A DNA stretch of 64,000 bases. Origin: Rapana venosa. Taxonomy: Eukaryota; Mollusca; Gastropoda; Neogastropoda; Muricidae. Shown here one piece after another: positions 54,376 to 64,000 of this stretch (its first letter is position 1; each line of letters begins with the position of its first letter). The DNA lies in contig CM054158.1 of NCBI GenBank assembly GCA_028751875.1, positions 15,721,973 through 15,785,972 of the forward strand, given 5' to 3'. The notes beneath the pieces are model-generated. The model did not search any database, was not told where the DNA came from, and saw only the letters and a list, made by a program, of their open reading frames with translations. Made by a program: the position numbers and the translations under genes.

Positions 54376-55400
54376 ACTCAGAGAACTTTGTTAGTAAACT
54401 TATAAGTGGCAACCTCTTGTAGGGTACCCTGGTTCAATTATAGCCCTGGCTAGTGCCTCTTTGTGAAGCTTTTCTTAAGGCCACTTGAAGATTTTGGTGA
54501 GGAGGAATCACAAGGGGACACTCTCCTTGAAGTCACCTGAACAGCACTGAGGCGAATCTCATGAGTTGGTCAGCAGTTTATCCATCACCTGAAAGAGACC
54601 ACTCAGCAAAATAGGTCGTGTTTGCAACACAGTTTATTGTCACTGAAAAAGGCCACTCAGTAAGTAGTCGGGGATTTGCTACACAGTTTATCCTGTTGCT
54701 GAAAAATCCCACTCAGTAAATAGTAGGGATTCGCTACACAGTGTTGCACACTTCACTGTATAGTCTTAATAAAGATGAGATCTGTAGGGCTAGCCAAAAA
54801 TGAATTCACACATTAGAAGAAAAAAAAGGGTAGTTTCTCTCTGCTATACAGTCTCCAATGTTTATGACCATGCACCCCTTTCACAGCACCAGTTCAGTTT
54901 ATCTCAAAACAAATACATGGAAACCATAAAAGCAGAACAATATAAGGAGGGGAAAAATTTTGTTTCCAAGTTGACCTATTGACAATGCAGTACACATAAA
55001 GGAATGGCAAAGAGAATATAAAGAAACTAGCAAGTTAGAACACGCAGAAGGAATACTGTGAGTTTCCCACACTTCCACAGGGACTTGTAATTGGGGGAAT
55101 GGGGTGGATAAAAAAAAAAATACAAACAAAACAAAAACACAACCCCTAAACAAAAACAAAGGATAAAAATAAACAAACACAACCCTTCACACACACACAC
55201 TTACACCACACACACACTCATACACACACAGTACACACCCACATGCATGAGCATCCCACACACACAGACACACACACACACAGGGTGCCAACCCACGAGG
55301 GTACACACATGCTCACACACACATACACACATACAAACAGTGGAGCTTGTTGCTGTCTTCTTGGGGTTGTAATACTTGATTAATCTGCATCAAAATTTGT
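54376..55400. repeat. Unassigned stretch with a 55-bp minisatellite and CA-rich sequence
   Basis: CAGTTTAT or its variant starts at 54574, 54630, 54684 and 54739 (spacing 56, 54, 55) within a unit holding GAAAAAGGCCACTCAGTAA. ACAC-rich sequence covers 55187-55335. The rest has no coding signal or known element. Confidence 0.75.
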
Positions 55401-55403
55401 TTA

Positions 55404-55620
55404 AAGTGGCCTTTTTTGTTGATTCAAAATCTGCTTTACAAGCCTTAGAATCTTTTAAATTTGAAACAAGACGACTTGATTATTGATATAAATCATCTGA
55501 TTCACTGCCTGAGAATAAAAGGTACAGATGTCTGTTTTTGTTGGGGGCCCTCACATGTTAGTTTTTATGGAAATGAAAAAGTTGATAAAGCAACGAAAAA
55601 AAAATGCACAATACTTAGAA
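55404..55620 (+). pseudogene. Retroelement RNase H fragment
   Basis: FVDSKSALQALESFKFETRR (about 55418-55477) matches the (T)DSxSALQAL block of LINE-encoded RNase H. The frame from 55461 continues with LIIDINHLIHCLRIKGTDVC and CFCWGPSHVSFYGNEKVDKA, the counterpart of the W-PSH-GI-GNE-AD block, including the catalytic His and Asp. A one-base shift separates the two parts. No RT lies beside it. It is the only LINE-type RNase H in the window; the LINE families around it (L2-like, RTE-like, Rex1-like) do not normally carry one, so it comes from another family. Confidence 0.7.
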
Positions 55621-55635
55621 CACAAAGAGAGAGAG

Positions 55636-55722
55636 AGAGCATGTGTGTGTGTGTGGTGTGTGTGGTGTGTGGTGTGGGGTGTGTGTGTGTGTGTGTGTTG
55701 TGTGTGTGTGTGTGTGTTCTTG
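55636..55722 (+). repeat. (GA)n and (GT)n repeats
   Basis: GAGAGAGAGAG at 55627-55638, then TGTG repeats with TGGTG interruptions to 55718. Confidence 0.9.
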
Positions 55723-56340
55723 CAATAAAATGTCTGTTCATTATTTGTAATATTAGATGAACATTTGTTTTAAAAACTGATATCATAAATGATAGAAAGA
55801 AGTAAGGAAAGAGAGGTCGTTTAAAAGTTTGGCATTAAGCCATAAATGCAGCACATAAAAATGTAACATAAGGGAAAACAATCTAATAGAACTTCAAAGA
55901 AATGCAAAAAGAAAAATACTGGGCTTTGTACAAGTTATTCAGATAGATCAAAAATAAATACTTACATCTTTTTCTCAAACAGATTGTGGGAGGGGGGGGG
56001 GGAAGCGAGGGGGGGTTAAAAAATAACAGAGCTTCTGATAATGTAATACAGAGTGCTGCAGGGTTATTTGTGCCCACCACAAATGCATATGTCATTTTAA
56101 AATGTTGATTTAAGGGAGTTTGTTCTTATTGTGAAGGGAATGGAGGTCATCAATCAGTCTCGAATAGAAAAACGTAAAGTACAATGTTCTTAAATGGGTG
56201 CCTGCCCTCTTTAGGGTCAGGGAAGGTAAAGAGCAAGGTAGAGGAGATGGGTGCCGTCTTCAATATGCTGGCCCCTTGAGAAGTTGAGGTATCTGATGCC
56301 TCACTCCCCCACGACCCATAGGTTATGGGACACCTTTACT
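55723..56340. other. Unassigned stretch
   Basis: AT-rich, with a G run at 55990-56002 and 56010-56016. No coding signal or element recognised. Confidence 0.4.
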
Positions 56341-56361
56341 TTGCTATTATGTTCTTTCCTT

Positions 56362-56560
56362 TAGAAAAGGATCTAAAGAAGCTTTACTTTTCAGTGGTGC
56401 TATCTTCATATTTATACGATCTTGAAGTCGCTGTGAAGAAGTTTTCCCTGACAAAAGGAAGACCTCCTTGACTGAAGAATGAACAGAAACTTCAAAGGAC
56501 TGTTCTGAATTTCGTACACCTGTTTTCCCTTGCAGCTTTGTCAGCTTTCTTTTATTACCA
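56362..56560 (-). CDS. Possible small coding exon, unknown function
   Basis: On the minus strand a 60-codon stretch has balanced, non-repetitive composition: KLQGKTGVRNSEQSFEVSVH, then KEVFLLSGKTSSQRLQDRIN and KASLDPFLKERT before a TAA at 56362-56364. Upstream the frame runs on to 56694 but overlaps a SINE from 56640, so any exon must start below that. An AG that could be an acceptor lies near 56560. There is no homology I recognise; it may be the last exon of a host gene or a chance frame. Confidence 0.2.
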
Positions 56561-56639
56561 TAGTAAAGATCAGCTTGACAGGACACCCAGCAAAAAGCAG
56601 ACATCATAATAATGGAATAAGCATCCATGTGCTTTTTTT

Positions 56640-56915
56640 CAAGTCCCCTTGTGTATGCAGTTTTGTAAATTTTGTCATCTGTTCCCACTGGCACACAATG
56701 GCCTACTCTTCCGAAAAGCAGAACTTGTTTTTATGTGTGCGCAAGATGTTTTTCGTGCGTTCGCACATGGGACCTCGGTTTATAGTTTCATCGAAGGACT
56801 TTTAGAGGAAGTAGAGTTGGCAATGACCTTAACTCCAGAGGAAAAATCCTCTTGAACAAGATTCAAACCTGGGTCAGCAGATCACAATACATCACTCTAA
56901 CCAGGCTATCCCGTC
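56640..56915 (-). mobile_element. tRNA-derived SINE (family S2), reverse copy
   Basis: On the minus strand the head has TGGTTAGAGTGATG (A box) and ACCCAGGTTTGAATCTTG (B box). The body has the reversed words of the copy at 10741: GGCCATTGTGTGCCAGTGGG, GCGCACACAT-like sequence and ACAAAATTTACAAAACTGCA. It sits beside a (GT)n tract at its 5' side. Confidence 0.65.
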
Positions 56916-56919
56916 GTCC

Positions 56920-56997
56920 TGTGTGTGTGTGTGTGTGTGTGTGTGTATTAGTTCTTCAGTTTAACACCCTGCCACCAAAAAGTGATATTAGAGGGTT

Positions 56998-57045
<48 letters not shown>

Positions 57046-57090
57046 GCGTGAGTGCGTTCATGTGCATGTGTGTGTGTGTGTGCTTGGTAT
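56920..57090 (+). repeat. (GT)n tracts
   Basis: Three GTGT tracts at 56921-56947, 57000-57030 and 57067-57082, with CGCGCG at 57031-57038. Confidence 0.95.
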
Positions 57091-57114
57091 TATGATAGGC
57101 CTATTGATGACACT

Positions 57115-58375
57115 TATAATAATAATAATGATGTATGGAATTTATATAGCGCTGAATCTTGTAAAGTAAACAAATCAAAGCCCTTGCATTCAAATCATTC
57201 ATAACCATGCAACCATCCATAAAATTAATATCAAGATAAACAAATTTCAAATTTATATGCACAACACACTTAGGTGGGAGTGGTGGAGGTGAAGGCAGCT
57301 ATTGACAAGTAGGAACAGACAACAGGGGAAGATCTCAAGTAGAGTATAAGTGCGTTTTGAGGCTAGATTTGAAAGAATCAAAAGAAGGCTTTTGTCGAAG
57401 TGGAAGAGGGAGGTCCTTCCATGTGGAGGGACTGGAAACAGAGAAAGAGCCACGGCCAACAGTGGTTTGCTTAAATCTGGGTGTTCGAAAGCACAACGTA
57501 ACTACAGCTGAATGAAGGGAACAGGACGGAGTGTACAGGTGAAGACAGTTACAGAGATAAGAAGGTGAAGATTTGTGGAGACATTTGAAACAAAGGGTAA
57601 TAATCTTATACTTTATTCTTTGTGAGACAGGCAGCCAGTGAAGAGATCGAAAAAGAGGAGTGATGTGTTCAGATTTTTTCTTTCTAAGGACCAGTCGAGC
57701 TGCAGAGTTTTGTATGCGTTGAAGGGAGTGGATGGATGATGCTGGCAAACCAGCCAAGAGAGAATTACAGTAGTCCAGTCGAGAGAGAATGAGAGACGTG
57801 AAAAGTTTGGGTGTTGCTTCAGTAGACAGATACTTGCGAATTGCACTTATGCCTCGTAATTGATAGTAGCAAGACTGGCAGGTCTGGGTGATGAATTTTT
57901 TCATAGAGTGTGTGTTGTTAAGAACACACCTAGATTTTTTCACGACCCTGGACAGAGGAACCGATGTATTGCTGAATTCCACTGAAGTCGTTGTGATGGA
58001 GGAAAGTTTATGTTTGGGGTCCCATGAGCATGGCTTCCATTTTATCAGCATTTAGCTGTAAATTATTTTGAGTCATCCAGTTTTGAATGTCTAGAAGGCA
58101 GTGGGCCATATTTGTCAGGAGGGAAGGCAGATTTTCAAGGGTATTGCTACATTGAAGCTGAGTGTCATTGGCATAGAAATGATGATCAATATGATGGTGG
58201 TTTATTATGAGTGAGAGTGGAGCAGTGTAGAGAGTGAAGAGAACAGGACCCAGAACTGATCCCTGTGGGACTCCAAATTCCATTTTGACATGTTTTGATT
58301 GCATATCAATGAGTATGCACAGTTTTTGGAAACTTCTTACTGAGGTATCAACAGAGATCAATGTATTTACTCAAG
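57115..58375 (-). mobile_element. L2-like LINE copy E, 5' truncated
   Basis: Minus strand, with an (ATT)n tail (plus (AAT)n, 57117-57130) and the L2-like 3' end. It covers the second half of RT and the C-terminal domain: MEFGVPQGSVLGPVLFTLY, HHFYANDTQLQ (YADD reads YAND), [53 protein letters not shown] and KSSLKTHL to the end. The frame 58051-57335 is open for 238 codons. It is truncated at about 58375 in the RT. Confidence 0.85.
57335..58361 (-). pseudogene. L2-like ORF2 C-terminal part, copy E, YADD lost
   Basis: Two frames. 58361-58008 carries the second half of the RT palm up to NADKMEAMLMGPQT. 58051-57335 carries the post-RT domain, open to its natural end KSSLKTHLYST. The catalytic box reads YAND instead of YADD, which would abolish polymerase activity. 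The single shift near 58030 and the long open second frame point to modest age. Like copy D, the word LGVIID is altered (SRCVLNNT). Confidence 0.75.
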
Positions 58376-58404
58376 CTTTCCCAATGTAATCCATACCCAA
58401 ACCA

Positions 58405-58492
58405 CATTCATCTGTGTGTGTGTGTGTGTGTTTGTGTGTGTGTGTTTGTGAGTGTGTGTGTTGTGTTTTGTGTGTTTTGTGTGTGTGTGTTG
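58405..58492 (+). repeat. (GT)n repeat with TTTG interruptions
   Basis: GTGTGT and GTTTTGTG repeats at the 5' truncation point of L2-like copy E. Confidence 0.9.
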
Positions 58493-58684
58493 TCTTGACT
58501 TTGCTAAAGCTTTTGATGTCATTAGCAACTCTCTTCACTTTGAAATATGCTATAGAATTTCCAACCAAGCCATGAAATATTTAAACACTCAGTAATCGTG
58601 GATAATTTGTTGAAATCGGGACGAGGAGATCAACCTTCCCATTGATATCCACGTAGAATTATTTAACAGAGTAGTAGTTCAAGT
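58493..58684 (+). pseudogene. LINE RT remnants
   Basis: DFAKAFDVISNSLHF at about 58496-58540 has the catalytic-Asp motif of a LINE RT, followed by YRISNQAMKYLN. Further on INLPIDIHVELFNRVVV resembles the stretch that precedes the LYGSE-W motif after RT. The two parts probably belong to one decayed LINE with an internal deletion, or to two. Too short to assign. Confidence 0.45.
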
Positions 58685-58709
58685 TTTGCTTTCTTCTTCT
58701 TCTTTCATT

Positions 58710-60500
58710 CTTTCATCTGCCGCTGGTGCCTTTCGGCGTCTCGGGGAGACACAGACGTCTGTCTGCAGCAAGGCGGGAGGCTTGATGTAGTGACAGGTCA
58801 CGGGTTTGAAGGGTGTCAGCCATGGAGTCGCTCCATCGTCTCCTTGATCTACCTCTGGCTTTCCAGCCATTGTATTTGGTGGTGTATGCCCGTAGGGCTG
58901 GTTGGATGGGCGGCATTCTAGTGAGGTGACCCAAACCACCTGATCCTTTGTTGTTCGATATGGTAGAGAATTGGTGTTAGTCGACCATGTCTCTGATCAC
59001 CCCATTCTTGTCTTGTGTGTCTGGTCTTGTTTGACAGCTTTTTTCTAGGCAAGGCATTTCACATATGAACAATTTTCTCTTAAGGCTTTTGTTAGGGCCA
59101 ATGTTGACACTGGTAGTGAGTGTTGGAACTAAGGGTGGCGTTGATGAGGGTTTTTCCATGGTGCTCATTGGGATGTGGAATGTTTTAGAAGGGGGGCCCA
59201 AATTGGTAACTGACTTCCTTGGCTTTCTGGCTCTTGTTTCTTCTCTCTGCCCAAATTTTTCCCATCTTCGTAAAGAGCTCCCAAGGTATTTAAATTTTTT
59301 TGGTCTGTTTCAGCTGGGTCCCTTTTGTGTTGATTCGCTTTCGGGATTTTGTGACAAAAATAATTTTTTTTTGGTGATATGATCTTCAGTTTTCCCTCGA
59401 GTTTGTTTTTGGTTGGTCTGTGTGTCTTGAAGGCTGCTTTTTCTGATTATAAAGGGTGGTGTAGCAAAAATAGTTCTTTTGGGGCCCTCAAGATCTGGGT
59501 TGGCTTCCTTTTTATCTGGCCATGTAGATCACGAAGAAAGGGGGGAGTTGAAACCTTGTGACCCCGAGTAACCGGAACCAGTCGGTGTTCCCCCTGGCTG
59601 TTCGGACTTGGCGTCTTTACTGTTGGGGTGTTTGCTTTAGTTATCAAACAACTGCCCTTTTTAGTTGTAATGCTCCGGGATCTTCAGAGCTGCTCGTTTA
59701 CTCGGGCGAAAAAATTTTTTTTGTCAACGAATACTGTATGCAGGGTTGGTTGTATTCGATGGCTCTTTACACAATGTGGGGGTGCGAAAAAGGCATCTGT
59801 TACCTTTTCTTTCCAAAAAACCAAACTGGGCTTGTCAGTAGGTGTTTGCTTTGGCTCTTGTGCGGTTCCAGAATCTTTGATGGCTGAGAAAGTGAAAGCC
59901 TCTGTAGGTGCTGCAGTTCTCTTGCTGCCCTTCTTCTTCCAAATTTGGGACCACTTTGCATTTTGCCAGTCCATTGGTATTTCCTCTCTTCCCCCGCTTT
60001 CTGGAAGATGGTGGCCACTTAACTCCCCTTCTCGGGATGAAGGTGGCTTCAGTTGTTTTGCCGTCATCCCGCCCTTTCTTTGCCCCGGTTTAATTGTTTT
60101 TTGTTTAGTTAAAGGGTTGGGGGTCAATGGCTTTATAGCGTGGTGGAACTGGAGCGGAAGTTTATCCGAGGGTTTAAAAATCTTTAAAAATATCTTCATC
60201 GTTTCAGAATTTCTTTTTTGTGCAGTGCCTCTCCATTTGCATCATTCACTACTGTTGTTGGATTGAATGGCTCATCTCTTACTCTCATTGTCTTCACACT
60301 TTTGAAAAATTCTCTTTGGGAGTTCTTGCAAATTTCACTTAACTTCTCTCCATAAGTTGCCCAAGATTTTTCTTTGGAGGCTTTCACAACACGTTTACTA
60401 GTCTTCTTGCAATTTTGTACTTGACGTAGTCCTCTTCTGTCTTGGTCTTGACCCAAGCTTTATATAGCTGCTTTTTTTTCTTGATGGCTTCCTTCACCTC
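58710..60500 (-). pseudogene. RTE-like RT and C-terminal domain, broken
   Basis: EEIPMDWQNAKW near 60000, the PxDWQNA block before RT motif 1, then CSTYRGF-like and QFGF-ERKG-like sequence near 59880-59820. PLHTVFVD near 59730 is the start of the catalytic-Asp motif. The rest of the palm is unclear in 59280-59650. CEMPCLEKSCQTRPDTQDKN with GVIRDMVD (59090-58980) and LTRMPPIQPALRAYTTKYNG with WKARGRSRRRW (58925-58830) form the RTE-type C-terminal domain and match the copy at 29.9-31.2 kb. Confidence 0.6.
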
Positions 60501-60779
60501 TTGGTTCCACCAAGCTGTAGCTTTCTGTTTTTACCTCCACATTTCTTTGTCCCGCAAACTTCCCTTAAGGTGTTCAAGAGAGCTGGCTTGAAGGTGTCCC
60601 AGACTTGCTCCATGTGAGAGTGTTGTATCAATGGAGTCAGTTTCACCTTGATAGCACTTGAATCTGTTTTGCACTTCTTTCTCTTCCAGTTTGAGGAGGT
60701 TGATCTTTTCAGGCTGGTTCTTCCTAGCAGTTGTTATTTTTCTTCTTCTGAGTACTGGAGGATAGAATGACAGGCCTGT

Positions 60780-61625
60780 GGTCAGTGTCAAGGTTGGCAT
60801 TGGGGATGGCTTTTGAGTCTTTGATGGGTAAAGTGTTCTAGATCTTGCAAGTATAAAGTCGATTTGAGACGAGATGTTGAGGTCGTTTCCATTGTACCAG
60901 GTGTAAATTTTGGGAGGCTCGTGTTGGAAAAAGGTGTTGGTGATGATCAGTCATGCTCTGCACATAGTTCCAGCAGTGGTTCCGTTGTATTGCAGGTGTT
61001 CTGTGGTCACTGTGGGGTCCAAGATGTTTTGTCCACGGGTTTCTTCTCTCACCAACTCTGCCGTTGAAATCACCCATGACATACAGGTCCTCTTTGTCAG
61101 GGTGCTGTTGATGAGGTCGAGAGCTCTTGATAGAATGAGTCTTTCTCCTCTTCTGAGTACGAATTCGTTACACGGTGCATATGCTTGGATATAGTAGACG
61201 ATTTTGTTGGACTTTCTTACACTGATTTTAATCAGATCTTTCTGATAGGTGTCTGTACTCATGAGATTCTTCTGCTATGTCTGGGTGTCGGTGGATTTCA
61301 CCAACCATGCGTTGCTCTCTGGTCTTCCTGACTCCCACTACAGATGAGAAACAATGTTTGAATGGATTTCTTTCGATCCTTCTCTTTTTTCCTAGTATCT
61401 GAAATGCCCATGATGGAGATCTTTCTTTTGGTCTGAATTCCACAATTTCTGGTTCTCTTGTTTGTTAGGCCGCGATGTTCCTTGTTCCAATGTAGTCACT
61501 GTTCCTAATCTCAATGTCCCTTTTCCATGTGCAAGGTCGTTTTCCGTTGGTATCCGTCCGTTTGTGTCTCTTTTCAGTTTTCTTAGCGGTTGATAAATCC
61601 ACTGTCGGCTTGCTAGGCCAGTCAC
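60780..61625 (-). pseudogene. RTE-like endonuclease, broken
   Basis: ERSPSWAFQILGKKRRIERN near 61440-61380, VVGVRKTREQRM, and then LYVMGDFNGRVGERRNPWTK (61095-61035), where GDFN is the conserved endonuclease box. LVQWKRPQHLVSN is a frame-shifted form of the W-S-DYIL part, and TDHRPVILSS-like sequence (about 60780) matches the catalytic SDHxPV box with S read as T. At least four frame breaks. Confidence 0.65.
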
Positions 61626-61739
61626 AGCTTCACCAGAGCCCCGTTAGCCAGCTTGACCTGTTTCTGTTTCCCACAACGTGGACGAGGGGTTGGACTTTAG
61701 CGCATGCATTCGACCTAATCTTAGTCATCATCAAGAGAT

Positions 61740-61888
61740 AGGGTAAAAGCCGAGTCAAGCTCAACCACTTACTGTTTATCCAAAACCAGGCAACTTTTGG
61801 CCCGATTCGGCTTGCCTCCTCGGACCAAAAACTTGCATAGTTTTATATAAAAACTAAGCAGTTTACCTTGAATCGGCTTTTAACCCTT
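61740..61888 (+). mobile_element. Foldback (MITE-like) element, about 150 bp
   Basis: The left arm (61740-61805) and the right arm (61824-61888) are imperfect inverted repeats over about 65 bp. The outer ends are GGGTAAAAGCCGAGTCAAG and CTTGAATCGGCTTTTAACCC, and the inner parts pair CAACTTTTGGCCCGA with TCGGACCAAAAACTTG. Almost the whole element can fold on itself. No coding potential and no clear target-site duplication. It could be a non-autonomous DNA transposon. Confidence 0.6.
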
Positions 61889-64000
61889 TCTCTCTACTAA
61901 AACTGAAAGTAATCCTAATTTATTTCTAATTGCAAACAAATAAAATTATGGGAATTTATGCTAAAACAATATATTGTCAAGAACTAATACAAAAATACTA
62001 AAAAGATTAACCTAATACTCCTTCTTTATTATTTGATTTATTTTTGACTATTGCTGTGCGGAACTTTTTTATTAAAAAAAAGTGCAAAACCTTCTCCGAT
62101 ACAGGCTCAATTACAGGAGAGCTTTGTGGGAGGACTACTTGACAATGGGAGCTGTGGGTACTATAGCGGAGAAGATTTCCGGCATTCACGACTGTTGGTT
62201 GACGATCTCTATCGGGTCTCTCCTCATTCGATGGATCTCTTCTATTATATGGATACTTATGTTGTCTATCGCTCTCAACTCTTCATTCTGTGGTCTTATC
62301 TGGTCTGGTTCTCTCATTAATCGGATCAACACTAACATAGTACACACAACACAACACTTAAATATATATTAAATATAAGGGACCTGGAGCCTACTGCTTT
62401 ACCCTACCGGGGTTCGTTATCCCTTATGCCTGCCTGCTCGCCCTGCAACCTGCCCAGCTATCGCATTCTGACTTCCCACTGGGCTGCCCGTAGTAGGGCG
62501 ATGAGGGATGAGAAAGTATCGTGATAATATTAACTATAATATAATCCTGCACTCTGCTGCTGTGGCGCAACACTTATTAGCCAAAACTCATTTTGCGCCT
62601 TGGGGTCACAGCAAAAAATTGTGGCATGTTGCCTATACGACACACTGCTGTTTGGCCCTACAGCTCATAGCATCAAGTGTAGTAGGTGGTGGGTTGTGGT
62701 GTGAGAGGGTATGGTGAGTGTATGTTGTGTGTTGGCTGTCTGCTGGTTCTTGTGGCAGGGGGGGGTTTTTTTGTATGCGTGGGGGGGGGGTGTACACTCG
62801 TACTCATGGATGTTGTCGGCGGGCTGGGTTGATGTAGTAAGGGTTCGATGCAGGGTGTAGGGGGTCATCTGTGAGTGGTGGGGGCGTGAGATTGCGGGGC
62901 CGGCTGTTTAGAACTTTCTATTTGCTCTCCGAATGGCAATTATTTTTACCCATATCTGTCTTCATGTGAAAAATTTACATTCGACTTTGATTTGTTCATG
63001 GTAATCTTTTAATTTGCTATTATATTTTTGTCCGGTCCAGCAACCACAAAACAGATATCTTGCATGTCTACACTGAATGCTAGCTTAGACATATCTATTA
63101 CTGTTCATTATCAATGTCCTCGCTCTGCTGAGCTTGTCGTCTATTTAAGGAGAAAAGGGGCTGGCCTATTTTCATCTTATAAGAGACTTGGAATAGGTAT
63201 CTATTTCACTCGCTTATGCCTGCAGAGGGATTGACTAGAAGTATATTCTCATCTGTCATATAAATAGAATTTTTTATCTGTTGGTTTATTGTTGTGCAGT
63301 GGTTGGACTGAAGTATAACAAGGTAACTAGAATGGAGGTTTGTACAATGGGTTTAATAAATCGTAACATTAATTTCCGTGCTTGCCACTAGCCAGTTTGC
63401 CCGCATATTAGAGAGCAGTGTGCTTCTTTTGGTATGAGAAATCCTTAGGTGTGTCCATTAATTAAACAACCCTTCTTTTTAGGTCTATTTTCCTTCTATG
63501 TGAGCTGTTGCATCCATTCACTACAATAGATATATTTTTATGGGCTCATCATTTCTTGCTCTTTTTCTATTTGTATAGTTATTCCTTCTGAGCCGTGTTA
63601 AATGCGTCTTCCTGATACCATGCAGCGTTTCTTCAGCTGTTGATCTTAAGTCATCCAAACAATGCATAATTTAGATGTTAGGTATTCATGAAGCTTTCCA
63701 ACATCATGCAGATGTTAAAGATCGTGCTTGTAACAACAAGTCGTGGTTGCTTTGTGTTGGTACTCCAGATACCATAGGATTTTCCTTACCTCAATCATAA
63801 GTGTATGATATGGTATATAGCCTGAGGCATAGACTTGAATTGGTGTGCCCTCTATAGGTAATGATTTTTAAGCGTTTAATAACAGGGGGGATTTAATAAA
63901 CCTTCTCACTTAATCTCGAAAGGAAAAGGGGGGGGCTGGGGTCTTCAAATGCATATGTATTTTTCAGGTGTATAGGGATGTTTGAGGGTGGGGTGCTGAA
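61889..64000. other. Unassigned stretch at the right edge
   Basis: No known element or coding frame recognised. G/T-rich sequence with G runs lies at 62660-62900 (runs at 62758-62766 and 62781-62790), and a G run at 63928-63936. Frames of up to 96 codons at 62051-62372 overlap each other and have no known motif. A start of another repeat is possible but not shown. Confidence 0.4.

Larger units (their letters stand above)
58685..61740 (-). mobile_element. RTE-like LINE, nearly full length, decayed
   Basis: Minus strand, with an (AAG)n-type 3' tail (plus (CTT)n at 58688-58703). From 5' to 3': an endonuclease region (61700-60780), an unclear middle, an RT region (60500-59280) and the C-terminal domain (59200-58710). 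It is the same family as the plus-strand copy at 29880-31180. The part at about 59100-60200 has homopolymer-swollen texture like the two low-quality blocks. Frames break every 100-250 bp. Confidence 0.7.

Noticed and set aside
62051..62372. Overlapping 89- and 96-codon frames
   Set aside because: They use the same DNA in different frames, have no known motif and no splice or promoter context.

Overview
The window looks like repeat-dense, non-coding-rich DNA of an animal, most probably an aquatic gastropod mollusc. This rests on the mix of LINE, SINE and LTR elements, very long (CT)n/(GT)n/(AT)n tracts, a good animal-type exon (acceptor, ATG, GTAAGT donor) and the absence of any compact prokaryote-like gene array. 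The species call is inference. No operon, CRISPR array, rRNA or free-standing tRNA gene was seen. Almost every long reading frame belongs to a decayed retrotransposon.

Layout, left: 1-2155 is the 5' part of a LINE on the minus strand (called LINE-alpha here; clade not assigned). 2495-8375 is a Ty3/Gypsy-type LTR element with gag, protease, integrase, then RT-RNase H. Integrase lies upstream of RT, as in the Gmr1-like group. It ends at a junction with another LINE-alpha piece (8376-8690). 8.7-13 kb holds minisatellites, microsatellites and tRNA-derived SINEs. The only convincing host coding exon is 13139-13326 (+).

Middle: 16.5-27.9 kb is one LINE-alpha copy cut into four segments. An L2-like LINE (17439-21340) lies in its ORF1, an RTE-like piece (21490-22420) and unassigned DNA (22421-23297) follow, and an RTE-like LINE (26279-27774) with a clean 12-bp target-site duplication lies in its zinc-knuckle region. 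A perfect 34-bp hairpin follows at 27941-28019, then a long SINE-like element. 28.96-35.06 kb, 40.08-44.47 kb and probably 59.1-60.2 kb have homopolymer-swollen sequence that reads like poor consensus; known elements are recognisable through the damage.

Right: two copies of an unrecognised element with a conserved MPV-type ORF start, each bracketed by (CT)n tracts, lie at 15110-16360 and 45065-46930. A Rex1-like LINE (47480-54375) is split by the best-preserved L2-like copy (48384-51966, minus). The rest holds more L2-like and RTE-like copies, an isolated RNase H fragment (55404-55620), SINEs, and a 150-bp foldback element (61740-61888). The last 2 kb holds nothing I recognise.

The elements do not form a shared pathway. 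Their relations are parasitic: later insertions inside older ones, and non-autonomous elements whose 3' tails resemble those of the LINEs nearby.
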